The translations under genes were made by a program, and so were the position numbers. Shown here one piece after another: positions 8,007 to 15,239 of a stretch of DNA of 38,432 nucleotides. A model generated the notes under the pieces. The model searched no databases. It saw only the letters and a program-made list of their open reading frames with translations, and had not been told where the DNA came from. How positions within the stretch are numbered: the stretch's first letter is position 1; every line of letters starts with the position of its first letter. Source of the DNA: Trueperaceae bacterium (GTDB lineage Bacteria; Deinococcota; Deinococci; Deinococcales; Trueperaceae); the NCBI GenBank assembly GCA_036381035.1, contig DASVDQ010000046.1, positions 1-38,432 on the forward strand. The letters run 5' to 3'.

Positions 8007-8228
8007 CTACCTCTTGCCCTGGCGGCGGTAGCTGTCGCCGAAGCGCTTCTGGAACTTCTCGACGCGGCCCTCGGTGTCGATGAAGCGCTGCTCGCCCGTG
8101 TAGAACGGGTGGTTGCCCGACCAGACGTCGACGTGCAGCTCGGGCTTCACGCTGTAGGTCTCCATGACGACCTGGCCGTCGCAGATGACCTTGGTCTTGA
8201 CCATCTTCGGGTGGATGCCTTGCTTCAT
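8007..8228 (-). CDS. rpmE: 50S ribosomal protein L31, zinc-free type
   Basis: Component of the large ribosomal subunit near the central protuberance, bridging to the small subunit. The 73 residues begin MKQGIHPKMV and contain HVDVWSGNHPFYTG and DTEGRVEKFQKRFGDSYRR, typical of L31. In zinc-binding L31 four cysteines hold the metal. Here only Cys16 remains, and the CxxC of the second pair is replaced by Trp36 and Asn39, so this is a C-minus (zinc-independent) form. A GGGAG Shine-Dalgarno sequence precedes the ATG. The promoter lies about 100 bases upstream, leaving an unusually long GC-rich leader. Confidence 0.96.
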   Translation of the reverse strand: MKQGIHPKMVKTKVICDGQVVMETYSVKPELHVDVWSGNHPFYTGEQRFIDTEGRVEKFQKRFGDSYRRQGKR

Positions 8229-8331
8229 GCTCGCGCTCCCTCTCGCGCCCCGCCTCAGCGCGTGGGGCGTCGTGTGCGTCGTCGGGGTGCCCGCCGAGCG
8301 GGCGGCACGGGCCGGTCCCGGCGGAGCGGCC
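8229..8331 (-). promoter_or_regulatory. Structured leader of rpmE, possible L31 autoregulatory element
   Basis: Between the predicted transcript start (about 8331) and the rpmE ATG lie about 100 bases with two hairpins, GCCCGC/GCGGGC around a TCG loop and CGCCCC/GGGGCG around a 12-base loop just before the Shine-Dalgarno sequence. Known L31 leader RNAs of other phyla occupy the same position and mediate autogenous control. Equivalence here is inferred from position and structure only. Confidence 0.35.
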
Positions 8332-8337
8332 CGCGAG

Positions 8338-8346
8338 ATGTTAGCA
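8338..8346 (-). promoter_or_regulatory. Extended -10 promoter for rpmE
   Basis: On the minus strand TGC followed by TAACAT gives an extended -10 box. It lies between the sufE stop and rpmE, so rpmE can be transcribed independently of sufE. Confidence 0.55.
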
Positions 8347-8447
8347 CAAGGACGCGCGCAGGTTCGTGGCGCGCCCCCGGCGCCCGCCCTCGTGAGCCAG
8401 CGTGGGCGCCCCGCCCGCGGCCCGGTCCACGCCGCGGCGCTCCCGCC

Positions 8448-8879
8448 TCAGGCGGCCGACTTCTCCCGCACCTGCCGCTTCACGCGCGTGACGATGGCGC
8501 TCATGCCGCGCAGGCGGAGGGGCGAGATCAGCTCGGAGAGGCCCATCCGCGTGTAGAAGTCCTCCGGGGTGGCCAGCACCTCGGGCGCGGTGGCGCCGCT
8601 GAGCCCCGCGTGCACCACGGAGGCGAAGCCGCGCGTCGTGGGGGCCTCCTCGGGCGCGTCGAAGTGGAGGGCGACGCGGCCGTCGTCGCCCACCTCCGCG
8701 CGGAGGAACAGCGGCGTCTGGCACTCGTGCACCTGCTCGAGCTCGCCCAGTCCCTCGGGCGGCGGCGGGAGCTTCCTGGCGTACTCGAGGAGGAGCGGCA
8801 GGCGCAGCGTCTTCGGCGCCGACGCGAACTCCTCGATGACGCGCGCCAGGGACTCGGGGTAGGCGGCCGTCTCGTTCAC
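8448..8879 (-). CDS. sufE: SufE-type sulfur acceptor protein
   Basis: Accepts persulfide sulfur from a cysteine desulfurase such as SufS and passes it on for iron-sulfur cluster assembly. The 143 residues show the SufE fold signature: KTLRLPLLLEYARKLPPPPE at the N terminus, the acceptor Cys53 in VHECQTPLFL, and the C-terminal GLSELISPLRLRGMSAIVTR. Other suf genes are not adjacent. The GTG start follows a -10 box by six bases with no Shine-Dalgarno sequence, so the mRNA is probably leaderless. The stop codon lies in the loop of a small GCCGCC/GGCGG hairpin. Confidence 0.92.
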   Translation of the reverse strand: MNETAAYPESLARVIEEFASAPKTLRLPLLLEYARKLPPPPEGLGELEQVHECQTPLFLRAEVGDDGRVALHFDAPEEAPTTRGFASVVHAGLSGATAPEVLATPEDFYTRMGLSELISPLRLRGMSAIVTRVKRQVREKSAA

Positions 8880-8885
8880 GGGCCC

Positions 8886-8891
8886 AGGCTA
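8886..8891 (-). promoter_or_regulatory. -10 box for leaderless sufE mRNA
   Basis: TAGCCT on the minus strand is followed by GGGCCC and the GTG start at 8879. The six-base gap and absent Shine-Dalgarno sequence indicate leaderless transcription. Confidence 0.6.
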
Positions 8892-8928
8892 ACGCCTGCG
8901 TCACGGCCGAGCCGTCGCGCCGGCCGGT

Positions 8929-8934
8929 TATCCT
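8929..8934 (+). promoter_or_regulatory. -10 box for leaderless aroA operon mRNA
   Basis: TATCCT is followed by six bases and GTG 8941. The whole intergenic space between the divergent sufE and aroA starts is 61 bases, so both promoters must share it. Confidence 0.55.
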
Positions 8935-8940
8935 CGCCTG

Positions 8941-10236
8941 GTGGCGCTGAAGCTACCCACCAAGCTGCGCGTCGCGCCGCAGGGGCGCCTCACCGGCAGC
9001 CTCGACGTGCCCGGCTCGAAGAGCCTCACGAACCGCGCCCTGCCGCTGGCCGCCCTCGCCGTGGGCACGACCACGATCACGGGGGCCCTCGTCGCCGAGG
9101 ACTCCGCGGTCATGCTGCGCGCGCTCCAGCAGCTCGGCGTGAGCCTCGACGCCATGGGCGAGACCGTCGTCGTGCGCGGCGCGGGCGGGCCGCTCCCGGC
9201 GCGGAGCGCGACGCTCGACGTCAGGCTCTCCGGCACCGCCCTGCGCTTCCTCACCGCGGTGCTGGCCGCGGGGCGGGGCGAGTACGTCCTCGACGGCAAC
9301 GCCCGCATGAGGGAGCGGCCCATAGGCGACCTCCTCGACGCGCTGAGGCAGCTCGGCGCCGCCGCGGAGAGCGCGGGCGGTCGTCCGCCCGTGACCCTGC
9401 GCGCCGACGGCCTCAGCGGCGGGAGCGTGACGGTGAGGGGAGGCGTGAGCTCCCAGTTCCTCTCCGGCCTGCTCATGGCCGCGCCGCTGGCCGAGGGCCC
9501 GCTGACGATCGCCGTGGAGGGCGAGCTGCTCTCGCGGCCGTTCGTCGACATGACGCTGGACGTCATGGCGCACTTCGGCGTCGCGGTGCGGCGCGACGGC
9601 TACCGGCGCTTCGAGGTGACGCCAGGCACCTACCGCGCCCGCGACTACCGCGTCGAGGGCGACGCGATGGCCGCCGGCTACTTCTGGGCCGCGGCCGCCG
9701 TCACCGGCGGCAGCGTGCGCGTGCGCAACCTGGGTGACGGCACCCTCCAGGGCGACGCCCGCCTCGCCGGCGTGCTGGCCGAGATGGGCTGCGACGTCGC
9801 CTGGGCGCGGGACTCCGTGACGGTCGCCGGCCCGCGGCGCCTGCGGGGCGGCGAGTTCGACCTCAACGACATGCCGGACCAGGCCCAGACGCTCGCCGTC
9901 GTGGGGCTCTTCGCCGACTCGCCCGTGCACGTGGCGAACGTCGGCAACCTGCGCGTCAAGGAGACCGACCGCCTGCACGCCATGGCCGTCGAGCTGACGA
10001 GGCTCGGCGCCAGGGTCGAGGAGGGCGACGACAGCCTCACGGTCTGGCCGCTGGCCTCGGAGCCGACGACGCCCGTGGAGCTCGAGACCTACGGCGACCA
10101 CCGCATGGCCATGGCGCTGGCCGTGGCCGGGGCGCGCCTGCCCAACGTCGTGATAAAGGACCCCGCCTGCGTGAACAAGACCTACCCGCGCTTCTTCGAC
10201 GACTTCCTCGGCCTGCTCGGGGCCGGTCTATCATGA
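8941..10236 (+). CDS. aroA: 3-phosphoshikimate 1-carboxyvinyltransferase (EPSP synthase)
   Basis: Transfers the enolpyruvyl group of PEP to shikimate-3-phosphate in the shikimate pathway. The 431 residues contain GSKSLTNRALPLAALA (substrate-binding KS), SGTALRFLTAVLA, GNARMRERPIGDLLDALRQLG, VSSQFLSGLLMAAPLA, NLRVKETDRLHAMA and the C-terminal YGDHRMAMALAVAG. The segment that reads NAGTAMRPL in E. coli is RLSGTALRFL here, so Phe replaces Pro101, a position known to influence glyphosate sensitivity; the phenotype cannot be inferred. It heads an operon, with its stop overlapping the cmk start (ATGA). The aroA-cmk adjacency is common in bacteria. Confidence 0.97.
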   Translation: MALKLPTKLRVAPQGRLTGSLDVPGSKSLTNRALPLAALAVGTTTITGALVAEDSAVMLRALQQLGVSLDAMGETVVVRGAGGPLPARSATLDVRLSGTALRFLTAVLAAGRGEYVLDGNARMRERPIGDLLDALRQLGAAAESAGGRPPVTLRADGLSGGSVTVRGGVSSQFLSGLLMAAPLAEGPLTIAVEGELLSRPFVDMTLDVMAHFGVAVRRDGYRRFEVTPGTYRARDYRVEGDAMAAGYFWAAAAVTGGSVRVRNLGDGTLQGDARLAGVLAEMGCDVAWARDSVTVAGPRRLRGGEFDLNDMPDQAQTLAVVGLFADSPVHVANVGNLRVKETDRLHAMAVELTRLGARVEEGDDSLTVWPLASEPTTPVELETYGDHRMAMALAVAGARLPNVVIKDPACVNKTYPRFFDDFLGLLGAGLS

Positions 10237-10913
10237 CCGCCGTGGACGCCGGGACCAGGCCGATCATCACCCTCGACGGTCCCGCCGCCTCCGGCAAGTC
10301 CAGCGCCGCGAAGGCCGTGGCGGCGCGCCTCGGCATCGCCTACGTCTCCAGCGGCCTGCTCTACCGCGCCGCCACGCACATGGCCCTCGCCGAGGGCGTG
10401 CCCCTCGGCGACGAGCGGGCCCTCCTCGAGATGCTCGCGCGCCACGACGTCAGGCTGTGGCCGGACGCCCAGCGCGACCGCCTCACCGTCGACGGCGAGG
10501 AGGTCGCGCACCTTCTGCACACCGACGACATCGACGCCCGCGTCTCCGAGGTCGCCCGCCTGCCCGGCATCCGCGCCTGGGTCACCGAGCGCCTCCGCGA
10601 GCTGGAGGGGCCCTTCGTCATCGACGGACGCGACATGGGCACGGCCGTCTTCCCCGACGCGCGCTGGAAGTTCTACCTGACGGCCTCGCCCGAGGTCAGG
10701 GCCCGGCGCCGGGTGGGCGAGCGCGCCAGCGACCTCGGCGCCGTCGCCGAGGCGATACGCCTGCGCGACGAGCGGGACGCCAAGCAGTCGGCACCCGCCC
10801 CCGACGCCATCCACCTCGACACCGGCCCGCTGACGCTCGAGGCCGTGGCCGACTTCGTCTACTTCAAGGTCATGTCCCGCTGGCCGGAGCAGCTCACCGC
10901 GGCCACCGCCTGA
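10233..10913 (+). CDS. cmk: Cytidylate kinase
   Basis: Phosphorylates CMP and dCMP with ATP. The P-loop DGPAASGKSSAAK lies at about residues 14-26, followed by the conserved YVSSGLLYRAAT, VIDGRDMGTAVFPDARWKFY and RRRVGER lid segments. The 226 residues match the usual length. The ATG overlaps the aroA stop by four bases and the TGA overlaps the nadK ATG by one base, so the three genes are very likely translated as a coupled set. No separate promoter is needed. Confidence 0.97.
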   Translation: MTAVDAGTRPIITLDGPAASGKSSAAKAVAARLGIAYVSSGLLYRAATHMALAEGVPLGDERALLEMLARHDVRLWPDAQRDRLTVDGEEVAHLLHTDDIDARVSEVARLPGIRAWVTERLRELEGPFVIDGRDMGTAVFPDARWKFYLTASPEVRARRRVGERASDLGAVAEAIRLRDERDAKQSAPAPDAIHLDTGPLTLEAVADFVYFKVMSRWPEQLTAATA

Positions 10914-11812
10914 TGGACGGGCCCGTCCGCGCCGCGGACCGGCGCTTCGACGTCCCCGCGGCGCGACTGACGGGCGTCGTCGTCACCAGCACGAAGCACA
11001 AGCCGGCCGCCCACCCGCTGGCGCGCGAGGTCGCCGAGCGGTTCGAGCGCCTGGGCGTGAGCGTGACTCTCGACGTGGCCGGCGAGGCGCCCCTGCTCGC
11101 CGCGCTCGAGCTGGCGCAGCTCGTCGTGTCGGTCGGTGGCGACGGCACGCTCCTCAACGCCGCGCGGCGCACCGTCGGCAGCGGCGTGCCCGTCATGGGC
11201 GTGAACCTCGGCAAGCTGGGGTTCCTCGCCGAGTTCGGCGCGGAGCAGGCGCTGGCGTACGCGTCGGGCAAGCTCGAGCCCGACTGGCCCGTGCAGGACA
11301 AGACGATGCTGCAGGTGCGCATCGCGGGCCGGCCCGGCGTGCACCACGCCCTCAACGACGTCATGCTCTCGCAGGGCGTCATGACGCGCCTCGTGCGCGT
11401 GCGCATGCGCGTGGACGGCGAGCACGCCACCGAGTACCGCGCCGACGGCGTCGTCGTGAGCACGCCTGTGGGCTCCACCGCCTACTCGCTCTCGCTCGGC
11501 GGGCCGATCATCGACCACGGCCTGCACGCGCTCGTCGTCACGCCCGTCGCGCCCCACTCGTTCACGAACCGCCCGATCGTCCTGCCGGGGCACAGCGTCA
11601 TCGGCCTCGAGGTCCTCTCGCGCACCGACGAGATCGCCCTGGTCATCGACGGCCAGGAGCCCGTGCCCGTCGACGTGGGCGACGAGGTCCTCGTCACCGC
11701 CGCGCCGAAGGGCCTCACGCTCCTCTCCACGGGCGAGCGCAGCGCCTTCGACGTGCTGCGCCTGAAGCTCGGCTGGGGCGCGGGCCCCGCCCCTGTCGCC
11801 GAGGAGGTCTAG
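10913..11812 (+). CDS. nadK: NAD kinase
   Basis: Makes NADP from NAD and ATP. The family signature VSVGGDGTLLNAAR, the NLGKLGFLAEF segment, HHALNDVMLSQG and the nucleotide-binding TEYRADGVVVSTPVGSTAYS with SLGGPIID are all present. The 299 residues are normal. An open frame extends upstream through cmk, but ATG 10913 within TGATG after the cmk stop is the natural start. It sits between cmk and a glycosyltransferase-like gene; recN, a frequent neighbour of nadK elsewhere, is absent. Confidence 0.97.
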   Translation: MDGPVRAADRRFDVPAARLTGVVVTSTKHKPAAHPLAREVAERFERLGVSVTLDVAGEAPLLAALELAQLVVSVGGDGTLLNAARRTVGSGVPVMGVNLGKLGFLAEFGAEQALAYASGKLEPDWPVQDKTMLQVRIAGRPGVHHALNDVMLSQGVMTRLVRVRMRVDGEHATEYRADGVVVSTPVGSTAYSLSLGGPIIDHGLHALVVTPVAPHSFTNRPIVLPGHSVIGLEVLSRTDEIALVIDGQEPVPVDVGDEVLVTAAPKGLTLLSTGERSAFDVLRLKLGWGAGPAPVAEEV

Positions 11813-11821
11813 CCGACGCGG

Positions 11822-12970
11822 GTGATCGACCTGCTCGTCGTGTGCAACGGCAAGGGCGAGGACTACGTGGCCGCCCGCGTGCTGGAGCGCCTGCGCGCTC
11901 GCGCGCGCGGCCTGCGGGTCGCCGCGTTCCCGCTCGTGGGCGTGGGCGAGCGGCTGGCGGCGGACGAGGTGGAGGTCGTGGGACCGCGGCGCACCCTGCC
12001 CTCCGGCGGCCTCACGCTGCACTCGCTCGGGTCCCTGTGGCGCGACCTGCGCGCCGGCCTCGTGGACCTGACGCTGGCGCAGGTGCGCTACCTGCGCGGG
12101 CTGCGCCCGCGCGCCGTGCTCGTCGTCGGGGACGTCTACGCCCAGGCGCTGGCCGCCCTCGTGCCGGCCCCGCGCCGGGTGCTGCAGACGCTCGTGTCGG
12201 TGCACCACGGCGGCGGCGAGGGCGTGGGCCTGCGGTGGTTCATGGAGGGCTTCAGGGCGCCGGAGCTGGCGCTGCTGAGGCGCGCCGAGAGGGTCTACGC
12301 CCGGGACCCCGCCACGGCCGCGTGGCTCTCGCGCGTCGGCGTGAGGGCCGTCTGCCTCGGCAACCCGATGATGGACGGCCTCGAGGCGCCGCCGCTGGTG
12401 CCGCGCGGCGCGCTCGAGGTGCCCGTGGTGGCGCTCCTGCCCGGCGCCCGCGGCCAGGCGGCGGCGAGCCTCGACCTCATGCGCCTGGCCCTCGAGCTCG
12501 CGAGGCCCGCGCTGGGGCTCGTCGCCTGGGCGGGGGAGTCCCTGCCGCGCCGGCCCGAGGGCTGGGTCGAGGAGGACGCTCCGTTCGGCGTGGCCGCCGC
12601 CTGGCGCCGCGGTGGGAGGCGCCTGTGGGTGGCGCCGGGCCGCTTCGCCGCGGTGCTGGCGTCGGCCGACGCGGCGATCGGCACCGCCGGCACCGCCAAC
12701 GAGCAGGCAGTGGGCCTCGGCCTGCCGGTGGTGACGTTCCCCGTGCCGCCGTTCCACTCCGAGGCGTTCATGCGCAACCAGAAGAGGCTCCTCGAGGGCG
12801 GGCTGCTCACCTGCGAGGCGTCGCCGGAGCGCGTCGCCGCGACGCTCGAGCTGGCGCTAGCGGACGAGGCCGTGCGCGAGCGGGCCAGGCGGGCGGGAGA
12901 GGAGCGCATGGGCGGACCCGGCGCCAGCGACGCGATCGCGCGCGAGCTGGCAGCGTGGCTGGCGGGGTAG
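11822..12970 (+). CDS. Lipid-A-disaccharide synthase-related protein
   Basis: A 382-residue protein resembling the LpxB-related family often annotated as lipid-A-disaccharide synthase-related, a GT-B type glycosyltransferase relative of unknown substrate. Recognisable parts are the N-terminal LLVVCNGKGEDYVAARVLERL, the middle PRAVLVVGDVYAQALAALV and VCLGNPMMDGLE, and the C-terminal AAIGTAGTANEQAVGLGLPVVTF with a nucleotide-sugar-binding look. Deinococcota are not known to make lipid A, so true LpxB activity is unlikely. The GTG follows nadK by nine bases, with GGAGGT inside the last codons of nadK serving as Shine-Dalgarno sequence, which places it in the aroA-cmk-nadK operon. Confidence 0.75.
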   Translation: MIDLLVVCNGKGEDYVAARVLERLRARARGLRVAAFPLVGVGERLAADEVEVVGPRRTLPSGGLTLHSLGSLWRDLRAGLVDLTLAQVRYLRGLRPRAVLVVGDVYAQALAALVPAPRRVLQTLVSVHHGGGEGVGLRWFMEGFRAPELALLRRAERVYARDPATAAWLSRVGVRAVCLGNPMMDGLEAPPLVPRGALEVPVVALLPGARGQAAASLDLMRLALELARPALGLVAWAGESLPRRPEGWVEEDAPFGVAAAWRRGGRRLWVAPGRFAAVLASADAAIGTAGTANEQAVGLGLPVVTFPVPPFHSEAFMRNQKRLLEGGLLTCEASPERVAATLELALADEAVRERARRAGEERMGGPGASDAIARELAAWLAG

Positions 12971-13061
12971 GGGTCGGCGCGTCCGCGGCGGGACGCGCGT
13001 GCCGGCTGGCGGGCTCCGGCGCGGGCCTCTCGGCCGCCGGCGGCGTCCGCGGCCGGCGCGC

Positions 13062-14114
13062 TCAGTCGGCGGCGACGGCGGCGCCCGGAGGCGCGGCGCG
13101 CTCGGCCGGCTCGGCCAGCAGCTCGGTCAGCCGCGACACGCAGCGGTGGTGCTTCTTCGCGTAGGCGCCCTCCCGGTACGAGGCGTCGAAGACGTCGACG
13201 ACCTCGCCCTCGCCCGAGACCCGCAGCAGCAGGTCGCGCTCGTAGAGCTGGTCGACGAAGTGGACGAACCGCAGCGCCTCGTCCTGGGTGCGCAGGGTGC
13301 GGGCGCCGTGCACGTACACGGTCCCGACCTGCGCCAGCAGGCCGGCGTACCGGCTCGGGTGGACGGCCCCCAGCAGCGCCAGCAGCTCCTCCCACGTCAG
13401 CGACAGGCGCGGCGCGGGCGAGGGCTCGGTGAGCTCGAGCTCGCGCAGGCGCGCCTCGCTCAGCCACTCTCCGCCGGAGCGCCGCGCGCGGTAGTCGGGC
13501 CCGTCGACCGGCACGACCTCGAAGCCGGCGGCCAGCGACTGGATCTCGCGCTTGAAGTCGTCGGCGTTGAAGCGCCCGCGCCCCTGCGCCTCCGGCGGGG
13601 TGTTCGAGGTCGTCACCACCGCCGTGCCGCCGGCGAGGAGCGCCTGCAGGAACGACTTCACGATGAGCGTGTTGCCGGGGTCGTCGAGCTCGAACTCGTC
13701 GATGCACAGCAGGCGCGTGCCGGCGAACTCCTCCGCGGCGCGTCGCGTGCCCATGGCGCCCACGAGGTAGACGAGCTGCTGGAAGCCGAGGTAGCGCTTG
13801 GCGTCGGTGGCCGCCTCGGCGTAGGCGGCGGCCAGCAGGTGGGTCTTGCCGACGCCGAAGCCGCCGTCGAGGTAGAGGCCGGCGCCGGGACGCCTGCCGC
13901 GGCGCGGCCAGGGGAGCAGCCGCCGGTCCCGCTGGCGCCGGGCGTCGCGGTCGCGCACGAACTCGCGCACGCGGGCGCGCGCGGCCTCCTGGGTGGGGTG
14001 CTGAGGCAGGTAGCTCTCGAACGTGGCGCCGGCGAAGCGCGCCGGCGGCGTCAGGTCCCTCGTGGTGGGAGGCGCGGGCGGCTGCAGGTCGCTCGGGGAG
14101 ACGAGGCGCGGCAC
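13062..14114 (-). CDS. zapE: AFG1/ZapE family ATPase
   Basis: Single-domain P-loop ATPase of the AFG1 (LACE1)/ZapE family; members act in cell-division control in E. coli and mitochondrial protein quality control in eukaryotes. Walker A is GGFGVGKTHL, Walker B LLCIDEFELDDPGN, and the sensor region AVVTTSNTPPE; the C-terminal half includes DYRARRSGGEWL, near the place where the family normally has a conserved Tyr-Arg. The start is placed at GTG 14114 (350 residues). It follows an extended -10 box by seven bases, whereas the longer frame to 14219 would run through that promoter and into the divergent riboswitch. The gene symbol is by family resemblance; its function in this lineage is not known. 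Confidence 0.85.
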   Translation of the reverse strand: MPRLVSPSDLQPPAPPTTRDLTPPARFAGATFESYLPQHPTQEAARARVREFVRDRDARRQRDRRLLPWPRRGRRPGAGLYLDGGFGVGKTHLLAAAYAEAATDAKRYLGFQQLVYLVGAMGTRRAAEEFAGTRLLCIDEFELDDPGNTLIVKSFLQALLAGGTAVVTTSNTPPEAQGRGRFNADDFKREIQSLAAGFEVVPVDGPDYRARRSGGEWLSEARLRELELTEPSPAPRLSLTWEELLALLGAVHPSRYAGLLAQVGTVYVHGARTLRTQDEALRFVHFVDQLYERDLLLRVSGEGEVVDVFDASYREGAYAKKHHRCVSRLTELLAEPAERAAPPGAAVAAD

Positions 14115-14121
14115 CTGGGCG

Positions 14122-14130
14122 AGACTAGCA
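14122..14130 (-). promoter_or_regulatory. Extended -10 promoter for leaderless zapE-like mRNA
   Basis: On the minus strand TGC followed by TAGTCT ends seven bases before the GTG at 14114. The expected -35 zone (about 14145-14150) falls inside the spacer of the opposing riboswitch promoter and shows no good hexamer. Confidence 0.65.
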
Positions 14131-14137
14131 CCGGCGT

Positions 14138-14166
14138 TTGACACCCCGAGCGGCCGAGCGTACAGT
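14138..14166 (+). promoter_or_regulatory. Consensus sigma-70 type promoter of the cobalamin riboswitch operon
   Basis: TTGACA at 14138-14143 and TACAGT at 14161-14166 are separated by exactly 17 bases. This is the best two-box promoter in the window. The predicted transcription start, about seven bases later, falls at 14173, the first base of the riboswitch P1 helix. Confidence 0.8.
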
Positions 14167-14172
14167 TCTCGT

Positions 14173-14269
14173 TGGTCGCGCCGCGGGGAAGCCGGTGGGA
14201 ATCCGGCACTGTCCCGCAACGGTGACGGGAGACGAGCGCTCCCGAAGTCCGATCGCCGCGCCGCGACCA
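14173..14269 (+). ncRNA. Cobalamin (B12) riboswitch aptamer
   Basis: The conserved core of the cobalamin riboswitch is plain: GGGGAAGCCGGTGGGAATCC, then CACTGTCCCGCAACGGTGA containing the B12 box, and finally AAGTCCGATCGCCGCG. P1 closes the element by pairing TGGTCGCG (14173-14180) with CGCGACCA (14262-14269), eight pairs. Binding of coenzyme B12 normally lowers expression of the downstream transport genes. Directly downstream is btuF, so the control makes sense. Confidence 0.95.
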
Positions 14270-14296
14270 GACTGCACCCCTTGCGCGGACGAGGAA

Positions 14297-14329
14297 GGGC
14301 AGGCCTAGGCCGGCGTCAGCCGGCGGCCC
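14297..14329 (+). promoter_or_regulatory. Probable expression platform of the riboswitch
   Basis: Between the aptamer and the btuF Shine-Dalgarno sequence is a hairpin with stem GCCGGC/GCCGGC (14309-14314 and 14319-14324) around GTCA. It can be extended outward by GGGC (14297-14300) with GCCC (14326-14329). There is no following T run, so it may act on translation or with Rho rather than as an intrinsic terminator. Confidence 0.45.
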
Positions 14330-14366
14330 CGAACCCAACCGAACCACGCAGGCACGAGGAGTCGTC

Positions 14367-15239
14367 ATGAGCTCTCGCCTGTACACGTTCGTCGCGGCGC
14401 TGCTGCTGTCACTGCAGCTGGCGCTAGCGCAGACCGCCGTCGTGGACGACCTCGGTCGCGAGGTGGCGCTCGACGCGCCGCCCGCCCGCGTCGTCTCGAT
14501 GCTCCCCAGCCACACCGAGAGCGTGTGCGCCCTGGGAGCCTGCGACCTGCTCGTCGGGATCGACAACAACACCGACCTGGAGGGCCTGGGCGACCTGCCG
14601 CGCCTCGGCGACCCCTTCGCCCCCGACGTCGAGGCCATCGTGGCCCTCGAGCCCGACCTGGTGCTCGTCGACGAGTACAGCGGCATGCACGCGAGCCTCG
14701 AGGAGCTGGGCATCCCCACCTACGCCGGCTCGCCCCAGACGGTGGAGGAGACCTACGCGTTCCTCGCCACGCTGGGGCGGCTGCTCGGGCGCGAGGACGA
14801 GGCGGCGGAGCTCGTCGAGAGCGTGCAGGGCGAGCTCGCGGAGGTGGGCGAGGCGCTCCGGGGCGTCGACCGGCCCACCGTGTTCGTGGAGGTCGACCCC
14901 ACGCCGTACAGCGCCGGGCCGGGCTCGTACCTCGACGAGCTGCTGACGCTGGCCGGGGGCGAGAACGTCGTGCCGGCGTCGCTCGGGCCGTTCCCGCAGG
15001 TCGACCCCGAGTTCGTCGTGCTCGAGGACCCGGAGGTCGTGCTACTGCTCGACGCGCCGTTCGGCGTCACCGCGGCTCAGGTAGGCGAGCGTCCCGGCTG
15101 GGGCGACCTGAGCGCCGTGACGGGCGGACGCGTCTACGAGCTCACCGACGAGCAGGCCGACGCCCTCAGCCGCCCGGGTCCGCGCCTCGGCGAGGCCGTG
15201 AGGCTGCTGGCCCGCCTGCTGCACCCGGAGCTGTTCTGA
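14367..15239 (+). CDS. btuF: Cobalamin ABC transporter, substrate-binding protein
   Basis: Captures vitamin B12 outside the membrane and delivers it to the permease. Residues 1-21 form a signal peptide ending LALA/Q. The mature protein starts with VVDDLGREVALDAPPARVVSM, the standard opening of type III (BtuF/FhuD-like) binding proteins, followed by LPSHTESVCALGACDLLVGI and EPDLVLVDEYSG. The 290 residues are typical. GAGGAG lies eight bases before the ATG. The B12 riboswitch directly upstream supports cobalamin rather than siderophore as ligand. The btuC frame starts at or just after its stop. Confidence 0.93.
   Translation: MSSRLYTFVAALLLSLQLALAQTAVVDDLGREVALDAPPARVVSMLPSHTESVCALGACDLLVGIDNNTDLEGLGDLPRLGDPFAPDVEAIVALEPDLVLVDEYSGMHASLEELGIPTYAGSPQTVEETYAFLATLGRLLGREDEAAELVESVQGELAEVGEALRGVDRPTVFVEVDPTPYSAGPGSYLDELLTLAGGENVVPASLGPFPQVDPEFVVLEDPEVVLLLDAPFGVTAAQVGERPGWGDLSAVTGGRVYELTDEQADALSRPGPRLGEAVRLLARLLHPELF

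Noticed and set aside
14115-14219. Longer N terminus for the zapE-like gene
   Set aside because: This extension covers the leaderless promoter of that gene and enters the divergent riboswitch promoter and aptamer; the added residues show no conserved character.
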